A stretch of 64,000 nt of DNA from Nematopogon swammerdamellus (GCA_946902875.1 OX336353.1:20907151-20971150), one strand, 5' to 3'. Shown: positions 10,538 to 22,905, numbered from the stretch's first letter. Numbers and translations are program-made. Notes: generated by a model from the sequence alone, not told the origin.

Positions 10538-11099
10538 AGAGCGCGCAGTGTTCCCCGGGCAGCGTATTTCCCTTTCCGTGTTCAATAGGAGGCAGCCTTG
10601 AACCGCGCGCGGGTTTTTGTAGCCAACTCCATTTTCAAACTCGTGTTCATTTCAAGGCGTACTTTCGATAATATTTTTTTATGTAGCTAAAAAAAATTAC
10701 CAAAACCTATTTTTAATACCCTAACAAAGCTTAACATAAAAAAGTAAAAAAAATATATTTCCGATAATGTTTTTGATGTGGTTATAAAAAACCATAGATA
10801 ACCCATTTTTATTACCCTAACAATTTTGTCATAAAAAATTACTTGCACGAGGGGGACTCGAACCCACGACCATGAGATCGAAAAATATATACACTGCCCT
10901 CTACACTCTAACAATCAACCACCAAAGCTCATACATAAGTGACCAGACGAATATGTGATTCAACAGACAGGCCTTGAATTTAACACGAGTTTGAAAAAGG
11001 AATTAGCTTAAAAAACCCGTGCGCGTTTCAAGGCAGTACCTACCTAATGCCTCCTGTTGAACACGGAAAAGGAAATACGCCACCGGGCGCGCACTACGA
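10538..11099. mobile_element. Non-autonomous element with about 120-bp terminal inverted repeats
   Basis: The arm at 10538-10660 and the reverse complement of 10967-11099 share GCGTATTTCC, TTCCGTGTTCAA and a GAGGC block. They also share TTGAAxCGCGCxCGGGTTTTT and TTTTTCAAACTCGTGTT. The interior contains a minus-strand tRNA-like B box (GGTTCGAGTCC, 10854-10864). There is no transposase, so it is probably a MITE or foldback element. Confidence 0.72.
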
Positions 11100-11310
11100 A
11101 CGTACACTAGCTCTGTCTGTGCGCTTGCGCAGGAGCTTTGAAGATCAAATGCGCCGCCGCGAAGCTCCGACCGCCTCCGCCTCCGCCTCCGCCGCGCCGC
11201 CGCCGACGCGCCGCCCGCCCATCGCTCGTGAGCGACGGGGCGTGGCGGTGACAGTGCGGGTGCGGGCCGGTGCGGGGCGCGGGCGGCGCGGCGGCACGGA
11301 GGTCGGCTAC
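11100..11310. promoter_or_regulatory. CpG-rich island in Poxm intron 1
   Basis: A GC- and CpG-dense patch stands in AT-rich intron and includes CCGCCT and GCC-rich repeats. Open frames through it on both strands are low-complexity Arg/Ala/Gly and show no domain. It could be an enhancer or alternative promoter; this is inference from base composition only. Confidence 0.25.
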
Positions 11311-11466
11311 CGCTCTCAAATAATTATTCTTATATAAATACAACCTATCTAGGTATCATCAATTCCTATAGCAACTCAAGTACGTAAACTCATTCGTTAG
11401 TTTTTGCAGAACAAAGCAAATAGGCAGTCAAATTCTATGTTTCGTATTTAAAACAAAAAGCCCAAA

Positions 11467-11946
11467 AAAACTGTTTAAAAAAACATTGAACCGACTTCAA
11501 ACCTTAAAAAGTATTAAATCATATTTTGATCTTGAGTAGAAGACGGCACAAAAGGGTCCATCTATAAATTTTCAGATGTGCTTTGGTACCACGTTCTACT
11601 CAAGATCAAAATATTATTTAATACTTTTTAGGGTTTGAAGTCGGTTCAATGTTTTTTTTAAACCGTTTTTTTTATTTCACTCTTTTTAATAATATAAAAT
11701 TTTTAAAATCGGTTTGCGGTGATTGAAAAATTCCTTGGTGTGAAAGTGTTCATCCCTTAATTTCCCACCCTTAGAGGTGGTAATCTTTCATAAAATTTAT
11801 GAAAGTACCCTAGTAGTAGAGATCTCCCTATTCATGAAAAAAATAATCATTAAAATCGGTTGAGAATTGGCGGAAAAATCGAGTAACATACATAAAAAAA
11901 ACATACAGACGAATTGAGAACCTCCTCCTTTTTGCAAGTCGGTTGA
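11467..11946. mobile_element. Element with AACCGACTT ends and a left foldback
   Basis: It starts at about 11483 with AACCGACTTC and ends near 11946 with AAGTCGGTT in inverted orientation. The left part is a hairpin: arms 11467-11541 and 11594-11667 are nearly perfect reverse complements around a 52-bp loop. The right end (GAACCTCCTCC, then AAGTCGGTT) matches the end of the composite elements at 26591-28802 and 47247-49755, so it is a smaller relative. Confidence 0.72.
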
Positions 11947-11949
11947 AAA

Positions 11950-14284
11950 TAACGTTGAAGTTCGTATTTCTAACAACTCTACAAGAATCACAAGACAATG
12001 AACAACTACAAAGCGCCGCGGAGCCCGCCTGGCCCGGTGTCCATATCAAGCGCAGAAACTGAAACCCAAAGCCCCAATATTCTAAAATATAACTAGGTAT
12101 AATGAATGTTGACAGGTCTGTAGCGGGAACCTCGCCTCGGCGGGAACTCGGTTTATTCTGTGATGGACCCGGCCGGGTATGCCCGGGTGCGGGAAGTAGA
12201 GCATCGTCTCATGCGCGGGCTCCGACTAGAGTTGCCAACATTTGGTTAATTCCCGGACAAAAAAGCAGCACACACAGTTCTACTTCGAACTACTTAATGC
12301 CCTGAACTGTAGATTGAATAAGTAATCCCTGAACTTAAATACTAGTAGGCAAAATAAAACTCCATTGGAGAAATAAATCTGTTTTATTACTATTTAAATT
12401 TAAAAGAATATATTTTGTTAAATTTAGAGTCTGCCAATAAGTAACTTCTTTTTCTTTGCAGAAAATCGAACATCCATCACACAGAGAGGGTTCCGTAGCC
12501 ATTATTCTTTATCGCACTGGCTAGTGGGCGCAAGTGGGAATTTATTTTTCGTGTTTTTATTCATAGTTTGGTGCAGGTTTGGTGCGTTTGTGTATGAATT
12601 CGAAGGAGTGCAACATTTCTGTGTAGGTGAATGTGTTCTTATTGGAGGTTTTTATCCGTTTGCGCGTAAGTGTTGTTGATGCGAGTACGGAATTGTTGGC
12701 AACTGTATCCAGCAGTTACTCAAGACGACAACACGGATAGGACTTCCACGGAATATGCGGAAATAGAAATTCCCTATCAATCTATGTACGCTCAGGAAGT
12801 ACTAAAACAATGCGGTTGTAGCATGTTTACATACGCTGGACAATGACAAAGTCAAGTTCAAGCTGTCTCGCACATCCTGGAGCGCGTCCTCTTGAAACCC
12901 TGAAAAGTAAACGAACCTGGTGTCTGCGTTCTTGCACCGTTGTGGAAGAACTCCTGGCTGGGAGGTGCGGCAAGTTCATGTTCAATTGTATTGTATTTAT
13001 TTATCATAATGTGAAATTTCACACATGTAAAACAATTATGATTGATACGATTGATTATGACCAACATGTAGGTACATGACAACATGCACCTACATGTTGG
13101 TCATTTACATTACTCGTCAATATCAAATAGTCACGCTAAACTAAATACAACACATTAAACATTCTAAGAAATTGCATAATTAGAGAATTATCAAATGTTG
13201 TTAAAATCCGTCACACAGTAATATAAAATAACAACAACCAAATATAAAATAGTATGTTACAATTAATATAGATTTGTCAATTATTGACCTTCCCGTTCCG
13301 GAGTAATCACTTCAGACACGAACGGACAGACACGTGACCGCATTTGTAAAGGGTTCCTGCCGGCATCGGTGGCTACGGAACAAAATGTTTTGATACTCCG
13401 ATCAAGATGAGGGATGCACGAACTATCCGTGTCATTCCCGGACGGCTGGTAACTCTAGCGGCGACTGCGGGACGAGGAGCGGTGTCTGGTTGCAAGTTGC
13501 CTAATAAATGTCACAGTTTGACTTGCAGCTTTGTCGGGAATCATGTTGACGTATGTACAAAGAAACTTCTATTGAAAAACTTATTAACATCTGTCTGTTC
13601 GGTAGCCGAGTTTGTATTTCGAAGTGGCGGGCGCCCATTAGTACAGGGTTGAGTTTTTGTCAGCGTTTTTGGATATGAATACGGACTTTGATGATTTCCG
13701 CCTAAGGCGGCGGCGGCGCTACCATATTTTTATAACTTCTCATCATTGGTTGTATCTTATTCGGGATACTTATGGATGTTCTACAACTCCATTCCAACTT
13801 TATTCTACAATCGATTAAAGCTTGAGCACCTAAGCATTTTAATTCGAAGTATTCCAGGTACGCCGTTATAGGCAGTAATGTACATAGGTGATTCTGAAAT
13901 TGAAATGAACACTTTAATAATGATTAAACTTCAGAAATCTAAAATTGTACAGTTTAAACACAGAAAAACAGGAAATTATGCAAAATATGTTCACAATTTA
14001 ATCTGTTCCGCAGTCGATCTATAGCATTTTAATTCTAAATATTAAGTATGTAATACTTTTGCTCAACAGAGATTTTTTTATTCCTTTCCGAATTGGGTGG
14101 CTGTGCTCGAAGCCGAAGCCTCAGACGCAGCCAATTTCACCCTCAGTGCCAGTCCAGTAAGGAGGCGGAGTAAAGTCGAATTGCAAAATTAGGGAAAGAT
14201 ATTCCCCGGATGCCCGTTCCACACCTTTACAGTGTGACACAAGAATAAAAAGAAATAAAAATAAAACAGCAGCATTTTTAGGTT
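11950..14284. other. Unassigned intronic DNA
   Basis: No gene was recognised. A small perfect hairpin at 13057-13104 is listed separately. The segment 12850-12990 may be a LINE 3' relic, but its frame is too short to support that. Confidence 0.45.
13057..13104. repeat. Small perfect hairpin
   Basis: The arms ATGACCAACATGTAGGT (13057-13073) and its exact reverse complement (13088-13104) enclose a 14-nt loop. Confidence 0.9.
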
Positions 14285-14485
14285 TCCGTATCCCAGACGG
14301 AAGCCTATTACTAAGACTCCGTCGTCCGTCCGTCCGTCCGAGGGCTGTATCTCTTGAACCGTAATAGGTAGCCCGTTGAAACTTTCACAGAATATGTGTT
14401 ACTATGGCGGATGAAACAACAAATAAGAAAAATAAGAAAAAGTTAAAAATTAAGGGGGGCCCCCATACAAGAAACCTTTTATTAA
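14285..14485 (+). repeat. Interspersed repeat, copy 2 (pair with 5418-5535)
   Basis: It shares the TTTCACAGAATATGTGTTA core, GGCGGATG and CCCCATACAAGAAACC with 5418-5535. It also contains a short (GTCC)n run near 14325-14340. The class is unassigned. Confidence 0.6.
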
Positions 14486-14872
14486 AATAGATTAGTCACA
14501 TTATTTAATAACAGATGGCGCAAACGACTTTTATACATTGCATGCATTGTTAGGTGCTGTCATTTTCCCACCGTAAAGTGCTACGGACCTCATTGAGGCG
14601 TCTCTAAAAGATAGCCGCTTCTTAATCTTTGATCGTTCCAAAAAAATAATTTACAGAAATTTGATGTTTGACAGATCACTTTAAAAAAATTAAGTGACGT
14701 TACTATGGTAAAAGCTGTCAGTGGGCAAACATGGAGACGTGTCATATAACATAAACATAATATATCTGATAAATTCAAATTCGAAGACCATGCCACCTGA
14801 GCGGATAGGCGGATATTATTGATAGCGGATAGATACGGAAACCTTCGCGCGCGAGTAAAACTCGCACTTGAC

Positions 14873-14992
14873 AGATTTTTTTATAAACTGGCGGGATGAC
14901 TGACTGGGGTCCAACGTACGATCAGATGCAGCTAATAACACCACTCCTCGCGAAAACACACTCAGTGAGGTGCCATGCCAGCCAGCGACAAA
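14873..14992 (-). mobile_element. LINE 3'-end fragment (Jockey-like), minus strand
   Basis: The reverse complement resembles the end of the coding region and the 3' UTR at 3735-3850 (GCTGGCATGGC..CTCACTGAG..GTTTTCGCGAGGAG). A T-run at 14876-14882 is the probable 3' tail. Confidence 0.6.
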
Positions 14993-15294
14993 GCGGACAA
15001 AAATGTTGTCGTCGATAAATAATATCTCGGTAAGTATGAGGAGAAGTAGAGAAAATAGCCGCAGACTGGCATTACGAGTTGTGAAACGCTGCGCACACAC
15101 ATTCCGTACATCTGTACGTGGCCGCCGCCGTCGTCGTGTCAGTTGGTTCTCTCTGACAGACTACTACTAATTTCAGTAAACGCGTTGGGAGTTTATTTCA
15201 ACTCTGTCGCAGATCAGACAAAAATGTGACTCGGCGACAATTTGTCAGAAACGACTTCGCGCGCGCACACGTCGAATACTGCAGCACTTGCTAC

Positions 15295-15480
15295 CAAAAA
15301 CGTATGGTTTTCAATTTGTCTTATTTATTTTTTGGGCTGTCTTCGCATTATAGTGTTAAGAAATGCGTACTTACTGGAGCAGCAGAAACGTTGATACTCC
15401 AACGTTGTCTGTCTGTCCGCATTTTCTACGAAATAGGTACTGGACCAAAAAAGTTGAAATTTGATATCTATACCTGTAGA
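15295..15480 (+). repeat. Interspersed repeat, copy 2 (pair with 8885-9085)
   Basis: It has the same block order as 8885-9085, with a 20-bp internal difference after the CTGTCTTCG block. The class is unassigned. Confidence 0.6.
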
Positions 15481-16264
15481 GTTTGATGACCCAATCATAG
15501 ACGTATAGTGTAAATGAACAAATTTTGATTTTGCGGGTCAATTTTGGGGGACAAATTTTTAAGAAAGTTAATTTATTTTTCAAGTTTATCATGTGACATA
15601 TTAAATGAAACGATTCGTTACACGTTATAATAAGTATAAATACCTATATGTTTTTATAATTTTAAAATTCATAATTTAAAAGATATTTGAAGAAAATTTA
15701 CGAAAATCGAGCATGCCCCCCTTACCTACTTACTTAGGATAGTACTTTTGGTTGCACTCCTAAACAATATTTTTGAAAACCGACTTAGAACTTAAGTATC
15801 AATCAGCCTGCATTTTTTATTAGATTATGCATTCATGCATGTTCTAAACTCTAGCAATAATACAGTAGGCCTTGCTGTTGTACTTGAAGTATTCTAGTGA
15901 ATCTAATCATATTATTTTTTAGATTCAGGTTAGATTATTAAAACTGTATATAATATTATTTTTAATATCTTTAATTGACAAGTCCTCGAGAACAAAAAAA
16001 GCGAAATTAAATGAGCTGATATAAAAAGAAAGAATATTAGTGAAGTGAAGTGAGCCACATAATGTTGGCAAGACGGGTAACGATAAAAATGTCTACGATA
16101 AATCAAATTCGTAGCTAGTGTATATTTTGTGCTACTCGACACTTCTATTTTTCTCCGACTAACCGCTAGGAATAACTGGATGGATGGAAAATATATTTCA
16201 CGGTTCCTTCATGAAATGGGAAGATTACAAGGCATGAATGACACTTTTCTGCTGCATAAAAATG

Positions 16265-16375
16265 TCGCCCTTTAGCACAGCACTTTGTCCTTATCCTTAG
16301 TCGCCTTTTACGCCATGGAAGGGGAGAGATGCATCGGGGCAATTATTTTCCAAAAGACCAGCCCCACACAGTACT
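16265..16375 (+). repeat. Fragment of the 'GCAGTGGGGC' repeat
   Basis: It resembles 23490-23600 (TAGTCGCCTTTTACG, GGGGAGAGATGCA, CCCCACAC). Its reverse complement matches the alternative SINE head at 57890-57975 and 42640-42706. Confidence 0.55.
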
Positions 16376-16501
16376 CAGAACAGTTAAACTATGCATATAA
16401 AACGTTCGAAAACTCCTTGGAGTCGAAACTCAAGCACTCGCATGAGGGGGCTAGCGCGCGGGGCGGTGCCTCGGCGACTGGGCTGCAGTGTTAGCTGCAG
16501 T

Positions 16502-16843
16502 CAGGGGTGCCAGATGTCCGGTTTTGGACCGCACAGTACGGTTTGAGGCTTGTGTTCGGTGTCCAAAATAATGAATAACCGGACACGAAAACGTCCGGTT
16601 TTTTCTTCATATAACGCAAATATTTGATTTTTCAGAACATGTTAATACTCTTACTGATTTCTTCGATTTTGCAGTAAGTTAGATTCTCAAAAGTATGTTC
16701 CATTTTCAAAAGTAAAGGTCATGAAACATTTTTCACATAAAATCAACTTTTTTTTTTAAACATTTGTAGGTACACGAAAAATCAAAGCCCCTTTGATGAA
16801 AATTTGTCCGGTTTTTTTTCAACTGAATCATATGGCAACCCTG
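16502..16843. mobile_element. hAT-type MITE with 8-bp target duplication
   Basis: The ends are CAGGGGTGCCA on the left and CAGGGTTGCCA (reverse complement) on the right. Both sides are flanked by the identical 8-bp target site GCTGCAGT (16494-16501 and 16844-16851). An 8-bp duplication and CAGGG ends are typical of hAT transposons. It is 342 bp long and has no transposase frame. Confidence 0.82.
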
Positions 16844-17167
16844 GCTGCAGTAACTATAGGGCAGTACTTACAGGAAGGACGGCTCGCGTCGTCGTCTCGT
16901 AACTGTCTAGTAATTGGCGAGGCGCGTGACAAATGTACGGACAATCCTGCAAATTTGTACAAATCTGTCTGCGTTTCGTGCGTGCGTCGTATTCCGATGC
17001 AGCTCCGTGTGTACGGTACGGTACGGCGTGTTCCATTTTACCGTGATGAGATCTCGTTTGGTAGAGAGTTAGAGACACGTAGAGATCATACTCGTTATTA
17101 CCTACTGCCACTTGCGTTCACCAGATATATCTGTTTTTGTATGTGTGTTGTACGCATTTATTAATTA

Positions 17168-17550
17168 TAGCTCTTGCCCGCGGCTTCGCTCGCGTGAAAT
17201 TCGTATTTAAAAAGAAGAAAGTAAGTAAGGCCGCTGCCGTACCTTTATTTCGGCGCGCGGAACAATTCGGTTTGCATGAGAGCCACATCTTAGCGTAACC
17301 GGAACTGAATTTTATTTAGACTATCCTGTGTCCCGATAGTAAAGTGTGCTTGTTCTACGTTTCATCGAATTCGAATGATCGGTTTAAGAGTTATGGAGGA
17401 ACATACATACATACATACAGAAAATATTTCTAAAAATCGTCAATTTAGTTTTAGTATCATACATAGATTCTACAAATGCAGTATCCCATAAAAGAAAGTA
17501 CATAACTTACTCCATGACCACCTTACAGATTTATTATTAGTATTGATAGC
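17168..17550 (+). mobile_element. Lepidopteran interspersed repeat, copy 2
   Basis: This is the uninterrupted version of the repeat at 9287-10215 and 50683-51455. It begins AGCTCTTGCCCGCGGCTTCG and ends ACAGATTTATTATTAGT. A (CATA)n run at 17402-17421 is a local expansion. Confidence 0.7.
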
Positions 17551-17844
17551 TATTGCCCTCGGCTTCGCTTCGTGTGACTTTTTGCTCACAGCTCAGGCCG
17601 CCGATGACTTAGTGTTATTATGCCTAAAGCCATCTTGAGAAGTGACACAATGTAACAGTGAAGTAGAAACTTCGCTTTATTTATTAGGACGATAGGTTTC
17701 TCTTTTATTAATTGTCTGCGTCTATGCGTTATACCTATATACATTTTTTAATTATTGTCTTTTAATTTAAAAGATTTTAAGCTATTAATTATTGTCTTTA
17801 CCCTGTGTTAAAATGTGTATACAAAGCAACTGATATTTCATGGC

Positions 17845-18040
17845 GGCCGGCGTGCGGACGGCACACTCTGTAGAGAGGCGCGGTGGGGGCGCGGGGGCGG
17901 GGGCGGGGCGGGGGAGGTAAGCTCTTGATGTGGCGGTGTCACAATTAATCTGCTCTCCCATAAATACTGCCAGACGACACGTGGACATCCTCTCCACCTC
18001 TGCACCGCGCCGCGCCGCCGCGCGCGCTCGTACCAACTCT
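17845..18040. promoter_or_regulatory. CpG/GC-rich island
   Basis: A GC-rich patch includes a G-rich run (GGGGGCGGGGGCGGGG within 17885-17913) that could form a quadruplex. The minus-strand frame through it is low-complexity. A regulatory role is only inferred from composition. Confidence 0.25.
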
Positions 18041-18204
18041 ACACTATAATATATGATGCATACCTACACCTTTGTTACCTACACGTTACTTCATGTTGTA
18101 CCAGTAAGGAGTTATTGCTTATCCTACAACTGAACAACTTTTTAGGATACCGTTCGCAAAATGTGAAAAACTTATGGAATATCTCTGATGTATGTCTGTC
18201 TGTA

Positions 18205-18360
18205 ATTCTTCATCCATGTCAGTGCTTCCCATTGGTCGTGCCGGCTACATTGAACTGGACGGAAAACACATTTCATAGCAATATTTCAAACTATTTTCAT
18301 AGCCGTTCCTACCGACCTTCATTCAGTGCGGTTGTACCAATCCGGAAGGGTTGAGCCCTA
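18205..18360 (-). mobile_element. SINE body fragment
   Basis: The reverse complement carries the hybrid SINE body from GGTTGxACC..CACTGAA to TTCCGTCCAGTTCA and CATGG. It has no head and no A-tail. It is interrupted by a TTTCATAG duplication near 18270. Confidence 0.65.
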
Positions 18361-18724
18361 TGCTAAGCTACCTAATACGTTCATAGTAAGGTAACGGAGC
18401 TAATTGTGTCCAACCAAAGGCTGACCACACCCTCGTAGAAAATATTATTTTAATTTATAAAAATGTATTAATTTGCTCTCAAAGTAGCGGTGACTTTAGT
18501 CGTATTACGGCTGTGCTAGCTATCCTATTGTGGCATTATACTCTTCAAAGATTTATTTATTTATTTTTATGGAAACTGACACAGTTGGTTGGATTCTCTA
18601 GTTTCTCAGAGATGGAGAACCCTTGAAAACCCCAACTAATATTTTAACAACTGGACTACTTTTGACCTCATGGGTCGTCAATAACGCATGAAACAAATAT
18701 TTCAGTGTTTTAAAAAAAGAGGAA

Positions 18725-19030
18725 AGTCATACATACCACATGCTGTATCGCGACAATCAGGGTAAGTAGAGTAGTCCGTGCTGTGCTGCTAGTACTCTTG
18801 TAAATTACAGCTCAACGCCGACCACCACATTTCGCAAAGTATTAAGACAAGATAACTATCCAGCAAGAAGTAAGGCACGAAGACCCATCTATTACATGGC
18901 TCGGTGGAAGGGCCGTGCCAAGGTGAGAGGTGGCTAACCTGTCGCCCTTATGCAATCATCTTGTCCTTATTTCTTAGTCGCTTTTTACTAGATGCACGAG
19001 GAGAGATACAGTGGGGCATTTTTTTTTAAG
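18725..19030 (+). repeat. Interspersed repeat 'CGACAATCAGGGTAAG', copy 1
   Basis: It has the block order CATGCTGTATCGCGACAATC, GTAAATTACAGC..AACGCCGACCACCAC, GCACGAAGACCCA, GGTGAGAGGTGGCTAACC and CAGTGGGGC. The same order is seen at 23289-23600, 29605-29790 (partial) and 36755-37030. The class is unassigned. Confidence 0.65.
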
Positions 19031-19713
19031 TACCGATAAGTAAATAAAACGAAACAGATAAAATACACGACTGCGCAAAGGTGGAATAACTCTAACTATA
19101 AATTTCCTCCAGTCAACATTTGGGTATCTATAAATTCATGCATTTTGTGCAATCGTGCGTCGTCAGCCTGAACAGCAATTTCCCACATCATTTGCCTGAG
19201 CCTCCGCTTATCCCACCGTTCAACATCATTAATCACTAGAAGCCGCTCGGAAACGGATCACGGGCGAACATTTATACAATTTCATATTTTCTAACCCGCT
19301 ACTGACCGACATCACAAGACGCGCCGCCGCTCCGCCGCGCCGCCCCCCACACTCTACCGCCACGCCGCCAGTGCAGTGGTACACATCTGGCATTGCACAC
19401 TTTTTTCAGTGTGTTTCGCAGAATTGCGAAATTAAAAACGTCTCAAAGAGTTGGCTTCGCTTGTGGTGGGACGTGGTCACGTGTTCGATGCCGTTTTTGG
19501 CAATAACATGTTTCCGTCGGTCGGGGCGTGGGCGTGGAATAATATTCACACGGCTCCTTCACTCAGGACGCGGCGCGGCGGGAGAGTTTTACGATGCTCG
19601 CACTTATGCTGCTGAGGAATGATGGCCGCATAGCAACCTCGGCTGTGTTCTCTCTCCTCTACCCCCTTACTGAGTACTGTTTGTACGATGTAGCTAAGCG
19701 TCGCGGAGACCTG

Positions 19714-19851
19714 TGGCCGTATTCTCTAACTTCCTACCGTCAACGTCGGTGATGCTGACTAGTTATGTCTCTGTCTAGTTCATATAATTAGACAGAGACA
19801 TAACAGTCAGCGTCACCGACGTTGACGGTAGGACGTTAGAGAATACAGCCA
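19714..19851. repeat. Foldback element
   Basis: The arms are about 63 bp (19714-19777 and 19788-19851). They read TGGCCGTATTCTCTAAC..TACCGTCAACGTCGGTGA and its near-perfect reverse complement, enclosing a loop of about 10 nt. It is MITE-sized with no coding capacity. Confidence 0.88.
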
Positions 19852-20263
19852 CTGGGCGAAAGTATTCATCGTATATTACACAGGGGGTGTACTACAAGTA
19901 GGGTTGCCAACTCCTTTTAGAAGAAATAACGTATTTCTGATTTTAGGGATGGTAAATATAAAGTACGGTCTCATAAAAAAATTATAACTATATTACAATC
20001 ACGGGTGGATGCAGAGTTATATAAACAAAATTACGTCTCTCACTCCTTTAATTAATTTAATAAATTAAATGAAGTAGTACATAGATAGGTACACTCGCTA
20101 TATTTAAATATGTAGCTGTGTAACAAATAAAACTTGAATTCTACAAACACATTAAATTTTATTGTTTAATATGAATATAGTACAATTTTAGCCTCAAATG
20201 CATCTCAATCAACAAATACAAATTGTATTTGCTTGTGTTCTAGTATTTGGTTTTTTTTTTTTT

Positions 20264-20705
20264 TTGCGGGCACCAACTACGGCGCCTTGAAGAAGTAGAG
20301 CATTGTACGGTTTACATTTCGTGATAGTATTTTATTTTGGATTATTTTCGCGGGCGCCAGATTAACCGTATTGCGTTTATTGCTTGAAGTTCGTCATATT
20401 TCATCATTTTTGCTGGGATTTTCGACGCCTTGAACGAGTCCAGTTGCTTATGGATTGGTTCGGTTTGAATTTCCATCCAGTATTTCGTATTGCGTTCATT
20501 TTTGCGGGCGCAGGCTGCGGCGGCTCCAGGAAGAAACACATTATTGTGTTGTTGGTTGAGGTTCATACAAGGTGTAGTGTTCAATTTTATAGGAATTTTT
20601 GCGGACGCCTTCAACGCCAAGAACACATAATTCATTGTGTTGTTTGGTTGAGGTTAATTTCATTGCAATATTTTATTTCATGAACATTTTTGAGGGCGCC
20701 TTGAA
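20264..20705 (+). repeat. Degenerate minisatellite, about 91-bp period
   Basis: The motif TTTTTGCGGGCGCC..TTGAA recurs six times, near 20268, 20349, 20412, 20503, 20597 and 20688. Later units are spaced 91, 94 and 91 bp apart. The units are heavily diverged. Open frames across it are by-products. Confidence 0.6.
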
Positions 20706-21264
20706 CAAGCCGAGTTCACGGTTTCGATTATTTCATTATATTTTAGTATTTTTATGCGAACCACTTTTTATTCAAATATTTTTTTTATTGTATTTATATG
20801 ATAAAAGCGTTCCCTTTTTCATACCTACTTCTAAGGAGAAAACTCGGTTGAAATGCATTTAAACTCGCTATCTAGGTAAGAACTTATAATTAGCCAAATT
20901 ACCAAATTACTCCAACACCTCCCCCAGCCTCTTCCCATCAGAATGCTATACCTACGTACGTCCCTTCCTATTAAACATAGAAAATTATAACATTTGTCCA
21001 TATCTAAAAGTGTGACTTTGCAATAATGCTTTCATTATGTGCTAATTTCTACAAAATTATTTATTTAATTAAAGGGCATAAAGTCGCATATAAAACTATC
21101 ACCGGTGAGGTGACAGATACAACTTGCTGTGATGTGAAATGTTGGTTGGTAATGTGCCACCTCTCATCGTATCACGCACGGCACTATCTGTCTCACCAGC
21201 TAGTGCTGTGCACTGCACTGTGCGTGCACCTGTCGATAGTGTGTGCGCTTAAATTTTGTTTAAT

Positions 21265-21335
21265 GTCTTTTTTTTTTATTGACAGCGCGACATATGACGC
21301 CGAGCCACCCATAAGGTGTCTGTGTATGTACCTCA
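21265..21335 (+). repeat. Interspersed repeat 'GCCGAGCCACCCAT', fragment
   Basis: It shares a TGACAGCGCGACATATG-like start, GCCGAGCCACC and AGGTGTCT with 22585-22690 and 44727-44835. The class is unassigned. Confidence 0.5.
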
Positions 21336-22584
21336 CCTTTAAAGGATTATAACGGCTAAGTAACATACAATTTTATTATAATATAATTTAAATACTCTAG
21401 TGCTTATTAAGTTTTATTTAAAAAAAACGATTCGAGATGATCTTTAAAAAGACACATTATCAAAAATAAACGTTTTATGCACAGCACAGCCGCAAGCCTA
21501 GTGCTTCCATCTAGGATTCAATTGTAAAAATTATCATCGGTAGGTTAAACATGTAATATTTCATATTTACTGTTTTTGTTAATAAACTATTTGATTTGAT
21601 GAAAATTCTAAAATTAATCATGAAACACGCTCAGTATTATCCCAGGTAATAAGTAGGTACAAGTATGTGGAATATCTTTATAGCATTGAATTAATGTGAA
21701 TGATGATCCTCTTAACCTATTTATCTTGGTATTAGAAAAATTTCCTTTGATTTTTTTGTAAGCAGTCAAATTAATAACACCGCAAATATTTATTCGAAAA
21801 ATGAGGAATGTAAAAATTTAAATTGCCAGCTAAAGGATAAAAATAGATAAAAGCGACGATTAAGTTTCATTTTGATTTTTGATCGAAATTATAAATTCAT
21901 TATCATAAAAACATTCTTAATAATATTTATAAAAAAATATTAATCGATATGAAACCGAATCTCTCCTCTCATCTCCGTCGGAATCATTTTGAATCGGTTC
22001 CTTTGATTCCGCACTAATTGGCTCTAGAGTGAGACAGTCCTATACCGTGGACCTTGTCCCCGAGCGAGACGGCGCATCGCGCACTAAGGACGGAACATCT
22101 TTCTTATGGCGGGAAAATTTATGACTTTCCTTTGACGTTTTACTGTTGACGTTTAACTCATGTTTTCGGCGAATATAGCGCTTTCATTAATTTAAAAGAG
22201 CTTCTTTGAGAAGAATGAACCATCTCGCTTCTCACTGAGTTGTGCTGCCGACAAATAGCTGCAGAATTACCTTTGTCAAAATAAAAATATTAATACAGAT
22301 GATATTATTTAAATCACCAATGTTTCAGTGCTCTGTCTATGCCCATAATCTAATAACAATAGGTTGTAAATGGATGTTGTAATAGGATGTAATTTTTATT
22401 TTACATAATTTAATGGTCTACTTAGATACCAAGCCATTCAGCAAGATCTAATTACTCATTTCTGTATCTATCCAAGACAGGTTACTTATTTATAGATAGT
22501 AGGATGACAATTACTTATCTATTCCAAAATCTGTAAAATTTTTTTTTTTGCGAAAATCAATCAAAACTCAATCATTTTTCTATA

Positions 22585-22690
22585 GTAAGCGTGACATGTA
22601 GCGCCGAGCCACCTATAAGTTGTCTAACGACGCCCATGGACATTCGGTCGTACGCGGGGATTGCGAATGCCCTGCCGGCCTGACAGGTCA
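22585..22690 (+). repeat. Interspersed repeat 'GCCGAGCCACC', copy 2
   Basis: It has the same blocks as 44727-44835, including TGTCTAACGACGCCCATGGA, GCGGGGxTxGCGAATGCC and CAGCCTGxCAGGT. It is more diverged from 21265-21335. Confidence 0.55.
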
Positions 22691-22799
22691 GTGCCTATTA
22701 TATTCACGCCTCTATTAAAGGACCCGAGAGTATACTTGGGGTGAAATATTTCTGCTCTACATTCAACACTGTAGTACATCTGACCGACCCAAGTACGTC

Positions 22800-22905
22800 G
22801 GCGGAAAGCAGTGGTTCCATATCGGTAAAGGCCGGGAGGACTGGAGGAAAATTGGAGAGGCGTATGTCCAGAAAAGGACGCTTACACGCTGACTGACTGA
22901 CTGAC
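22800..22905 (+). pseudogene. 3' end of an RTE-like LINE
   Basis: One frame reads GREDWRKIGEAYVQKRT and then stops, the typical C-terminal tail of RTE/Bov-B-like LINE proteins. It is followed by (GACT)n. It is the best-preserved of the related patches at 472-605, 2395-2520, 5640-5795 and 25691-25815. Confidence 0.55.
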
